Shown piece after piece: positions 20,208 through 28,157 of a stretch of 64,000 nt of DNA. Below the pieces are notes generated by a model, which was not told the DNA's origin, made no database searches, and worked only from the letters and a program-made list of their open reading frames with translations. The stretch is taken from assembly GCF_015712165.1 (NCBI RefSeq), contig NZ_JADPZX010000001.1, forward strand, positions 3,410,001 to 3,474,000, written 5' to 3'. This DNA comes from Streptomyces spinoverrucosus. Its GTDB lineage: Bacteria > Actinomycetota > Actinomycetes > Streptomycetales > Streptomycetaceae. The translations under genes and the position numbers were made by a program. Each line of letters starts with the position of its first letter. Position 1 is the stretch's first letter.

Positions 20208-20881
20208 GCATCCGTGTCGTCGTGGCCGACGACCAGGCGCTGGTACGGCGGGGCTTCGCGATGATCCTCCGGGTCCATCCGGACATCGAGGTGGTGGCCG
20301 AGGCGGGCACCGGCGTGGAGGCGGTCGACGCGGCACGCCGGCACCGCCCGGACGTGATCCTCATGGACATCCGCATGCCCGAGATGGACGGCCTCGAAGC
20401 GACGTCGCGCATCCTTCAGGAGGCCGACTGGGGCCCCCGAGTGCTGATCCTCACCACATTCGACCCGGACGAGTACGTCTACAAGGCGCTGCGCTCCGGC
20501 GCCAGCGCGTTCGTCCTGAAGGACATTCCGCCCGAGCAACTGGCCACCGCCGTACGCACCGTGGCCGAGGGCGGGACGCTGCTGGCCCCGTCGATCACCC
20601 GGCGCTTCATTGACCGCTTCGCCCCGCGCCGGGTCGCGGGCACCGCGGTCGCGGCCCGGCTGGAACGGCTCACGGGCCGCGAACGCGAGATCATGACCGC
20701 CGTCGCCCGGGGCGCGAGCAACGCGGAGATCGCCGAGCAGCTCGTCATCGGCGCCGCCACGGTCAAGTCACATGTGTCGAGCATCCTCACCAAACTCGGG
20801 CTGCGCGACCGCATCCAGATCGTGATCTTCGCCTACGAGAGCGGCCTCGTCGAAGCGGGCGACCACGACGTCGGTCACTGA
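20204..20881 (+). CDS. two-component response regulator, LuxR/NarL family
   Basis: 225 aa partner of the preceding kinase. The receiver domain has VVVADDQALVRRGFAMILR, the phosphoacceptor Asp55 in LMDIRMPEMDG, and the KAL..GASAFVLKD switch lysine. The C-terminal HTH reads LTGREREIMTAVARGASNAE, then IAEQLVIGAATVKSHVSSIL. The GTG start overlaps the kinase stop. Confidence 0.95.
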   Translation: MSIRVVVADDQALVRRGFAMILRVHPDIEVVAEAGTGVEAVDAARRHRPDVILMDIRMPEMDGLEATSRILQEADWGPRVLILTTFDPDEYVYKALRSGASAFVLKDIPPEQLATAVRTVAEGGTLLAPSITRRFIDRFAPRRVAGTAVAARLERLTGREREIMTAVARGASNAEIAEQLVIGAATVKSHVSSILTKLGLRDRIQIVIFAYESGLVEAGDHDVGH

Positions 20882-20939
20882 CCCGGTACGCCACGAACTC
20901 GGCGACACAGCCACACCCCGCGTCAACGGACGGAGCACC

Positions 20940-21656
20940 TCACCCCGGCTCCGACGTCCGCTCCCGCGGCATCGCCCAGAACACCAGGCCCAGCAGCAGG
21001 ACCAGCGCGGCAGGCACCAGCAGGACCACCGCCGGACGCACCGCCTCATGGAGCAGCCAGGCCCCCAGCAGGCCACCCGCGAACATCGCGGCGACCGAGG
21101 CGAAGCGGCGGCCCTCGTGGCGCAGGCCCGTGCCGATGCGGGGGTCGGCGACCGGGGACAGACCGCCGAGGAGCGCGGTCAGCGCGCGGGTGGACACGGT
21201 GGTGGGCACGTCCGGGACCGAGACCCGCAGGGTGGTGACGTTGCGTACGCCCATGGCCGCGGCCACCAGGGCGATGACGCCGAAGTGGTGACCGGTGACG
21301 GGTGCGCCCGGCTCGTGGGCGGCGATGCGCCACGCGAGCAGAGCGGCGAGCCCCAGCAGCAGCGCTTCGACGATCAGGCCGGGTACGAACCAGCGGCGGC
21401 CGTGGCGGTCCACGATCGACTCGAACCGGGAGCCCAGCACCACGCCGACCGCGAAGGCGGCGCACGAGATGCCGGCCGCGGCCGGGGACAGGCCCGCCGC
21501 TCCGGTGAGCGCGAAGGCGAGGAAGAGGAGGTTCCCGGTCTGTACGGCAGTGAACACCGGGCCCAGTACGAGAAAGCTGACGGCCTCGATCATGCCGGTC
21601 GTCAGCGTGAGCGCCACCATGACCGAGGTGAGCCCGAGGCCCGCTCTGGGCTTCAT
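20940..21656 (-). CDS. DUF1275 (YoaK-type) membrane protein
   Basis: 238 aa, about six transmembrane segments. The N-terminal pattern TGMIEAVSFLVLGPVFTAVQ followed by TGNLLFLAF matches the DUF1275/YoaK family, whose biochemical role is not established. It is convergent with the response regulator gene, with 58 bases between the stops. Confidence 0.85.
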   Translation of the reverse strand: MKPRAGLGLTSVMVALTLTTGMIEAVSFLVLGPVFTAVQTGNLLFLAFALTGAAGLSPAAAGISCAAFAVGVVLGSRFESIVDRHGRRWFVPGLIVEALLLGLAALLAWRIAAHEPGAPVTGHHFGVIALVAAAMGVRNVTTLRVSVPDVPTTVSTRALTALLGGLSPVADPRIGTGLRHEGRRFASVAAMFAGGLLGAWLLHEAVRPAVVLLVPAALVLLLGLVFWAMPRERTSEPG

Positions 21657-21669
21657 GCGGGGACCCGCC

Positions 21670-21718
21670 TCATACGGGGACCCCGAGCCGCGACTTCATA
21701 CGGGGACCCTAAGCCGCG
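21670..21718. repeat. 23-bp direct repeat, two copies
   Basis: The sequence beginning tcatacggggaccc and ending agccgcg occurs at 21670-21692 and again at 21696-21718 with two differences. It sits in the divergent spacer between the DUF1275 gene and the NlpC/P60-like gene. It may be a duplicated regulator site or a slippage product. Confidence 0.55.
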
Positions 21719-21853
21719 GCCGATCCGCCCGCCCGCCACCGCCCCCCGCCGCTACGCCGATCAGGTACGGCGCCCGCGCAGGTCCCCCACGTATCGCCGC
21801 CTGCCGCATCGAACACGCGGACGGGTATCTTCCGCCGCCCACCTGCATGGATC

Positions 21854-23599
21854 ATGGTCGGCATGTCGATCACCTCCCGGCGCAGCCTGCTCGCCGTTTT
21901 CGCGGCCTCGGCCGCCTCCGTCCCGTTCAGCGGCCTGGCCGCCGCTCCTGCGCGCGCAGCCGCCGAATCGGTCCACACCGTCGAGCCGCTGGCCGCTCCC
22001 GCCGGCCTCACCTCGGCCCGCTCCTCGGTGACGCTGCCGCCGCTGAACGCCTCCTACTTCACGCAGGTCACCCTGAACACGCCGCTGACCGCGACCGTGC
22101 TGCCGGGCACCCCGGCCCGGACCGAGGTCACCTCGGGCGGTCGGCGCGTCGCGCTGCTGACCCACGGGGCCCGGACCGTCGTACTGCCCGGCCCGGAGCG
22201 GACGTTCACGGAGAACAAGAAGCCCTTCGTCGACGACTTCCAGCGCACCCGGCAGGACTCCTGGGGCAGTTCTCCCGGCGGCGGAAGCTGGTCCACCCTC
22301 GGGCCCGCCGACACGGACTACTCGGTGCAGCCGGGCACCGGCGTCATCGCCCTCACCACCGACTACGCCAGCCGTCACGCCAGCGTGCGGGACGCGGAGA
22401 TCACGGACGTGGACGTCCGGTCCGTGGCCCGGTTCGACAAGGTGCCCACCGGCCAGGCCTGCTCCTACGCCCTGTCCTTCGGCTACCAGGACACCCACAA
22501 CAACTACCGGGCCCGGCTGTCCTTCCTCACCACCGGCGCCGTCGAACTGCGGGTCGAGAAGGAGGTCGACGACGCGGTCAGCCAGCTGACGTCCGCCGTC
22601 TCCCTAGCCACCGGTGTCCCCGCGGGCACCGACTGGACGATCCGGGTCCGCCGCGAGGGCACTCGCATCCGGGTCAAGGCCTGGCGCTCGGCCACCGCGG
22701 AACCGTCCGCCTGGACCGTCGACACCACCGACCCCGACGCCACCTTCGCCCAGGGACGCGTGGGCCTGCGCGCGCTCGCCAACGACGGCTGCAGCAACCT
22801 GCCGGTCAGGCTGCTCGTCAGCCACTTCGAGGTGAGCGCCGCGAACTGGGCGACGCCGCCGACCGTCACCCACGGCGACTGGGTACGCGTACTGCCGGAG
22901 CCCTTCGACGGCACCTGGACGCCCGAGCTCGAAAAGATCATCCGCGGCTGGGCCGGCTCCACCGCGCCCGATGTCCTGGCCCACGCGGCGATGTTCCTCG
23001 CCGGCGCCCCCGCGGTCGTCGCCGGCTCCGGACCGGCCAAGGACAAGCAGGTCCTGGGCGAGTCCGGGTACGGCTACCTGGACCCGCAGGGCAACCGCTA
23101 CGAGGGCGCCGACTTCCACGAGTACATGAACGTCGGCTGGACCTTCCCCGACGGCGCCTATACGGGCCCGTCCAGCAAGCAGGTCGGCAACCTGGACTGC
23201 TCGGGCTACACGCGGATGGTGTACGGCTACCACATGGGCGTACCGATGGCCGCCGGCCAGGACACGTCCGGCACCCGGATACCGCGCAAGTCCCGCGACA
23301 TGGCCGAGTACGCGCCCGGCGTACGCATCGCCCGCACCGACGGCACCAACCCGCCCGCGGCGCCCCTGCTCCAGCCCGGCGACCTGGTCCTCTTCAACGC
23401 CGACTCGGGCGACGACACCACGACGGTCACGGTCGACCATGTCGGCATCTACCTCGGCAAGGACACGGCCGGCAAGCGCCGCTTCCTCTCCAGCCGCAAG
23501 ACAGTCAACGGCCCCACGATGTCCGACCTGGGCGGCGCGTCACTTCTGGACGGCACGGGCCTCTACGCCACCACGCTGCACACGGTCCACCGCCTCTGA
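21854..23599 (+). CDS. secreted NlpC/P60-like protein with Tat-type signal
   Basis: 581 aa. The signal region has a twin-arginine pattern (TSRRSLLAVFAASAASVPFS) and an Ala-rich cleavage site near residue 37. Residues ~110-330 form a beta-rich, LamG/concanavalin-like region (FVDDFQRTRQDSWGS ... VRLLVSHFEVS). The C-terminal third carries NLDCSGYTRMVYGYHMG (candidate catalytic Cys) and TVDHVGIYLG (candidate His), the NlpC/P60 layout of cell-wall endopeptidases. The product is probably an exported wall hydrolase. Start is the ATG at 21854 or the ATG three codons later; neither has a strong ribosome site. Confidence 0.75.
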   Translation: MVGMSITSRRSLLAVFAASAASVPFSGLAAAPARAAAESVHTVEPLAAPAGLTSARSSVTLPPLNASYFTQVTLNTPLTATVLPGTPARTEVTSGGRRVALLTHGARTVVLPGPERTFTENKKPFVDDFQRTRQDSWGSSPGGGSWSTLGPADTDYSVQPGTGVIALTTDYASRHASVRDAEITDVDVRSVARFDKVPTGQACSYALSFGYQDTHNNYRARLSFLTTGAVELRVEKEVDDAVSQLTSAVSLATGVPAGTDWTIRVRREGTRIRVKAWRSATAEPSAWTVDTTDPDATFAQGRVGLRALANDGCSNLPVRLLVSHFEVSAANWATPPTVTHGDWVRVLPEPFDGTWTPELEKIIRGWAGSTAPDVLAHAAMFLAGAPAVVAGSGPAKDKQVLGESGYGYLDPQGNRYEGADFHEYMNVGWTFPDGAYTGPSSKQVGNLDCSGYTRMVYGYHMGVPMAAGQDTSGTRIPRKSRDMAEYAPGVRIARTDGTNPPAAPLLQPGDLVLFNADSGDDTTTVTVDHVGIYLGKDTAGKRRFLSSRKTVNGPTMSDLGGASLLDGTGLYATTLHTVHRL

Positions 23600-23631
23600 C
23601 CCTGCCGGACCATAAGAGACCACCCAGCTGA

Positions 23632-24405
23632 TCTGTCCGGGCCATCGCCGACGCCGGGAGTCTCACCAGGGCGGCGACGGCGCTCGGGCTCGCACAGCCT
23701 GCGTTGAGCGCACAGCTCAAGCGCATCGAACGGGCCTTGGGAGGCGCGTTGTTCGAGCGTGGCCGGCATGGAGTGCGGGCCACGGCGCTCGGCGAGCTGG
23801 TGCTGGAGCGGACCCGTGTCGTGCTGCCCGCGGTGACCGAACTGCAGCAGGAGGCGGCGCGGTTCGCCCGCACCCCGCGCGCCACGGCCTGCTTACGGCT
23901 GGGCGGCACCCACGGTCCGCTGCTCGGCGCGCTGGTGGACCGGCTGGACCCGGTGTTCGTCATGGTCCCCGAGGGGCATGCCCTCGCCGCCGCGCACGAG
24001 GTCGCGCTGGCCGAGCTGGCGGCGGAGGAGTGGGCGTGCGTACCCGGAGACGGGTGCTTCGGGAACTGCTTCACCGCCTCCTGCGCCCGCGCCGGTTACA
24101 CACCGCGCCGGATGTACGAGACGGACACCTCGTCCGTCGTCCACCTTGTGCAGGTGGGACGGGCGGTGGGGTTGTGCCGGGCGACGTTCCCGACCACGCC
24201 GGGGATCGTCACCCGGCCGCTGCGCGGCACGCCGCTGACCTGGCGGCATCTGCTCGGCCGGCATGCGGTGGCGCAGTACACCGATAAGACGGACAACGCC
24301 GCCACCGCCGCCACCGTTCTCGCGCAGGCCCGCAGGGCGCACGCGGGCGTGGCGGCGCGCAGCGACAGCTACACCCAGTGGCTGGCGGCGCGGCGCGTGC
24401 CCTGA
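23632..24405 (+). pseudogene. decayed LysR-family regulator
   Basis: The LysR helix-turn-helix is readable (AIADAGSLTRAATALGLAQP, then ALSAQLKRIERALGGALFER), but the frame is closed by TGA at 23629-23631 and no start codon precedes the domain, so the first ~10-15 residues are gone. The effector domain is also short: LGGTHGPLLGALVDRL runs straight into DPVFVMVPEGHALA, missing roughly 50-70 residues expected there. Total is about 255 codons against ~300 for the family. A shortened product starting at an internal ATG (23704) would lack most of the HTH. Confidence 0.75.
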
Positions 24406-24568
24406 CGTTGTTTCCCACAACGTCTTCCACACCGCCCTCCACACGTGCCTTCCCAACGCCTTCCATAACGCCGGGGAGAGGGTCAACCGACGTCTTATGT
24501 ACGCCTGTTGTGCCTCCCTACGGTTTCGGCACTCCCCACCGAGCGAGACCGAGACCGAGGAGATCCCC

Positions 24569-25889
24569 ATGCTCCAGCGACACACCCGAGCCAGAGCCGC
24601 GGGTGCCGCGGTGGCGGCGACGGCCGCCCTGCTCGTGGCCGGGCTCAGCGGCGCCACGAGCGCGCGTGCGGCCGCCTCCGACGTGCCCGCCTCCCCCACC
24701 GCCCCCACCGCCCCCTCGGCCGCCGAGACCCTCCGCACCGACGCCGCTTCCCCCGCCCTGCTCCGCGCCATGGAGCGCGACCTCGGCCTGGACCGGCGGC
24801 AGGCGGAGCGGCGCCTGGGTGCGCGGCGCCGACTCCGGCACCCTCACCGTGGCGACCACGGACGCCGCCGACGTACCCGCGATCGAGGCGCGAGGCGCCG
24901 ACGCGACCGTCGTACGCCACTCCCTCGCCGACCTGGACGCCGCCAAGGCCCGCCTGGACCGGGCGGCGGCGCACGAGGACACCACCGACGCGCCGGTCTG
25001 GTACGTCGACGTCACCACGAACCGCGTCGTGGTGCAGGCCGTACGCCCGTCCGCCGCCCGCGCCCTGCTGGATGCGGCCGATGTCGACGCCTCCCTCGCC
25101 CGGGTCGAGAGGACCACCGAGAGGCCCCGCGCGCTGTACGACCTGCGCGGCGGCGAGGCGTACTACATCAACAACAGCGGGCGCTGCTCGATCGGCTTCC
25201 CGGTCACCCGGGGCGGCCGGCAGGGCTACGCCACGGCCGGACACTGCGGCCGGACCGGGGCGAGCACCAGCGGCTACAACCGCGTCACGCAGGGCACCTT
25301 CCAGGGCGCGATCTTCCCTGGCCGCGACATGGCGTGGGTGGCGACCAACTCGCAGTGGACGGCGACGCCGTACGTCCGGGGCGCCGGCGGCCAGAACGTC
25401 CAGGTCACCGGGTCGACGCGGGCGCCCGTCGGCGCATCCGTGTGCCGCTCCGGCTCGACCACCGGCTGGCACTGCGGCACCATCCAGCAGCACAACACCA
25501 GCGTCACCTACCCCGAGGGCACCATCACCGGCGTCACCCGCACCACGGTGTGCGCCGAGCCCGGCGACTCCGGCGGCTCGTACATCTCCGGCAGCCAGGC
25601 GCAGGGCGTCACCTCGGGCGGCTCGGGCAACTGCAGCAGCGGCGGTACGACGTTCCACTAGCCGATCAACCCGCTGCTCCAGAACTACGGCCTCACCCTG
25701 AAGACGACCATGGACCCCGGCGACCCGGGCGACCCCGGTGACCCGGGCGGCACCTGGGCGCCCGGCACCGTCTACCAGGCGGGCGACACGGTGACGTACG
25801 GCGGCGCCGGCTACCGCTGCCTCCAGAGCCACCAGGCCCAGCCGGGCTGGGAGCCGCCGAACGTACCGGCGCTGTGGCAGCGGGTGTGA
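24569..25889 (+). pseudogene. streptogrisin-type S1 protease with chitin-binding tail, inactivated
   Basis: The signal peptide starts at ATG 24569 (MLQRHTRARAAGAAVAATAA). The prodomain reads RAMERDLGLDRRQAERRL, after which the frame changes near 24813-24825 and resumes as GAWVRGADSGTLTVATTDAA. The mature protease follows: SIGFPVTRGGRQGYATAGHC (catalytic His), PGRDMAWVATNS (Asp) and CAEPGDSGGSYISGSQAQG (Ser). An in-frame TAG at 25659-25661, after GGTTFH, cuts off PINPLLQNYGLTL, a DPGDPGDPGDPGG linker and a CBM5/12-like module ending PNVPALWQRV at 25889. Two lesions make a pseudogene likely; a CAG-to-TAG change would explain the stop. Confidence 0.8.
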
Positions 25890-25969
25890 CCCACTGACAC
25901 CCACGGGAGGTGGGACCGGGCCCGGGTGTGCGCCGACCGGCACCCCGGCCCGGTCGGGTCCTGCCCCGG

Positions 25970-26203
25970 TCAGCCGTGCTCACGGCTCGCATGGGCGCGG
26001 AACACCCGCTCCTCGTGCGGCCCGTAGGCGAGGTCGAAGACGACCAGAACCCCGGTACGGCGGTCCCGCCCCTCGGCTGCGTCCCTCAACTGGACGTCGA
26101 CTCGCCGGTCCCGGAGCGTTCCAATGACCGCGGGGACCACCGCGACAGCGAGCACGGCGAGGGCGATGACGGCCTGGAGGGCCGTGTCGAAGGCACTGTT
26201 CAT
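25970..26203 (-). CDS. small single-pass membrane protein, hypothetical
   Basis: 77 aa from ATG 26203: MNSAFDTALQAVIALAVLAV, then AVVPAVIGTLRDRRVDVQL and a charged, probably cytoplasmic tail. One hydrophobic helix covers residues ~8-30. The frame extends upstream but without a hydrophobic or conserved N-terminus. It is tandem with the next minus-strand gene (97 bases from its stop at 26300). I do not recognise a family. Confidence 0.55.
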   Translation of the reverse strand: MNSAFDTALQAVIALAVLAVAVVPAVIGTLRDRRVDVQLRDAAEGRDRRTGVLVVFDLAYGPHEERVFRAHASREHG

Positions 26204-26299
26204 GGACCCAGCGTCGCCGGGGGCCGACCCGCACGGGAGTGGCAGGACCGACGGACGACATCGAATTCCTGCCAACAGCCGGTAGCTCACCGGGCCCGG

Positions 26300-27538
26300 T
26301 CACGTACGGGTGGCCACCCCGCAGGCGGCCACGTCGCGTGCCTCGTCGGTCAGCGGCCTGCTCCGGTCGTAGGGGTCCTCGGCGGGACCGGTGGGCACAG
26401 GTCCGAGAAGGTCGTCCGGGAAGGCCGGGTGCAGGTAGCCGTCGTGGGCGTCGCAGTCGGAGTTGGAGTAGTCCGCCGTGTAGCTCTCGGGCAGGAGTTT
26501 GCCCTTGGTGGCCGCCCACCGGCCCGGGTCGGCCATCGTCAGCGTCAGGTCGCGGCGGACGATCGTGCGCGCCACCTGGTCCCCGCCCCCGTGCGCGCGG
26601 ACCAGCGGGTAGACGAACGTGTAGTCCGCGTGCACCTTCAGCTCGCCCGGCCGCGAGGCGGCGAAGGTCATGTGGCCGCGCACCTTGATCACGTCACCGG
26701 CCAGGCGCACCTCGTCCGGGTCGAAGCGGGTGAAGAGCCTGAGGGGATCGTTCTTCCGGGTCGGCTCGCGCAGCGCCCGGCGCAGCTCGGACAGCAGGGC
26801 CGACTGCTTGGGCTCCAGCAGGTCCAGTGCCCGTTCGGGCTGCTCGCCGCGCAGCACGGCCGGGTTCATGTTGCCGGCCACCAGGAACTCCTTGGTGTTC
26901 CGCAGCGCCAGCTCCACGTCCGCCTCGGTCAGCCCGGCGACGGCCTTCGCCTCCGGCAACTCGATGGCGTCGGCGCCGTCGGCCCAACGCTCGGCGGGCG
27001 AGCCGCGGAACGGATGCTCGCGGGTGGGCAGCGCGGCGTCGACCTGGCCGGGGGCGCTGGTGGGCAGCGCGGTCTCGGCGGGCAGCGGGGTCGGGGATGC
27101 GGCTGCTTCGGCTTCCCGCCCGGGTATCCGGTCCAGCACCAGCGAGGGCCGTACGGCGACCACGGCCAACGCCACGGCCAGAGTCACGCCGATGACGGAC
27201 CCGATCTGGCGGCGACGGGTGCGGGTGCGGGTGCCGTTCATCTCCTGCCACGCCGGGCCCGTACGCCAACCCGGCGGGGTGCCGGGCGGCAGGCCCTGCA
27301 CCTTCCGCTTCCGGCGCGGCCACCTTCCGCCGCCCTGGGCGCGCCGAGCCGCCTCGTCCTGCTCCCGCAGCCGCGCCGCCACCATCCGCGCCCGCGCCGA
27401 CGGCTCCTTGGGCGCCGGTGCGCCACCGCCTTCGGCGGCCTCGCGCAGGAACGACTCCAGCTGCTCGTCGGATATGACAGAGGACGATTCACCGGACGGC
27501 TCGCCGTCGGGACGCTCGGGCGGCGGGACGGTACTCAC
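26300..27538 (-). CDS. membrane-anchored protein of unknown function (intact paralogue)
   Basis: 412 aa from GTG 27538. The N-terminus has an acidic helix (DEQLESFLREAAEGGG) and the basic PSARARMVAARLREQDEAAR, ending WRTGPAWQEMNG. A single helix follows at ~112-132 (VTLAVALAVVAVRPSLVL), then an exported domain of about 280 residues ending DPYDRSRPLTDEARDVAACG. A second, broken copy lies at 35229-36390. The gene follows the SUKH immunity gene by 34 bases on the same strand. Function unknown. Confidence 0.8.
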   Translation of the reverse strand: MSTVPPPERPDGEPSGESSSVISDEQLESFLREAAEGGGAPAPKEPSARARMVAARLREQDEAARRAQGGGRWPRRKRKVQGLPPGTPPGWRTGPAWQEMNGTRTRTRRRQIGSVIGVTLAVALAVVAVRPSLVLDRIPGREAEAAASPTPLPAETALPTSAPGQVDAALPTREHPFRGSPAERWADGADAIELPEAKAVAGLTEADVELALRNTKEFLVAGNMNPAVLRGEQPERALDLLEPKQSALLSELRRALREPTRKNDPLRLFTRFDPDEVRLAGDVIKVRGHMTFAASRPGELKVHADYTFVYPLVRAHGGGDQVARTIVRRDLTLTMADPGRWAATKGKLLPESYTADYSNSDCDAHDGYLHPAFPDDLLGPVPTGPAEDPYDRSRPLTDEARDVAACGVATRT

Positions 27539-27572
27539 GCTCTTGCACTCTCTGTTCGTCAGGTTGTGCTTG

Positions 27573-28157
27573 CTACGCGAAGCGGCCGTAGGCCGCCAGA
27601 CGCTCACCGGCGCCGCCCTCCAGCCACTCCCCGGTGTCCGGCTCGAAGGGGACCGGTACCCCGCCCTCGGCCTCGGGGATGAAGGGCATGTCCACCGTGT
27701 CCCACACAAACGTCCGTAGGAAGGCGGCGAAGCCGCCGTCGAACCGGGCGGTGTCCGCTCCCCGACCCGGTCGGCCCGCAACGGTCCAGCGGTCCGGGTC
27801 GTCGCCGGCGGTCACCCAGTACAGTCCGTCGCCGCCCGTGGTGAACCCCCAGGGCAGCCAGCCGCCGGGCTCGGGGAAGAGCGGCACGCGAGGCGCCTGC
27901 CCGGTGAGCTCGGCACGGGTTCGGGCGCTCCGGCGCTCCTGGTCCAGGCGCGCGGCCAACTCGGTGTTGCTGTTCTCCACGCCGGGGACGCAGACGATCA
28001 GATACTCGTCGAAACTGCCCGGCCCGAACCAGTACACGTACTCCTTGTAGTCCGCCGGCAGCCGGGTTCCCACGGCAGCCTCGGCCCGGTCCCAGTCGAC
28101 CTGGTAGCGCCGCGGGACGGTCAGGCCCGCGTCACGGGCGAGTTGCTCGATGCTCAC
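27573..28157 (-). CDS. SUKH (SMI1/KNR4) family immunity protein
   Basis: 194 aa from GTG 28157. The pattern VDWDRAEAAVGTRLPADYKE then YVYWFGPGSFDEYLIVC, followed by GGWLPWGFTTGGDGLYWVTA, is typical of SMI1/KNR4-fold immunity proteins that neutralise polymorphic toxins. Its start overlaps the stop of the RHS toxin ORF by four bases (GTGA), strong evidence of a matched toxin-immunity pair. The frame runs further upstream inside the toxin gene, which is a shadow. Confidence 0.85.
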   Translation of the reverse strand: MSIEQLARDAGLTVPRRYQVDWDRAEAAVGTRLPADYKEYVYWFGPGSFDEYLIVCVPGVENSNTELAARLDQERRSARTRAELTGQAPRVPLFPEPGGWLPWGFTTGGDGLYWVTAGDDPDRWTVAGRPGRGADTARFDGGFAAFLRTFVWDTVDMPFIPEAEGGVPVPFEPDTGEWLEGGAGERLAAYGRFA

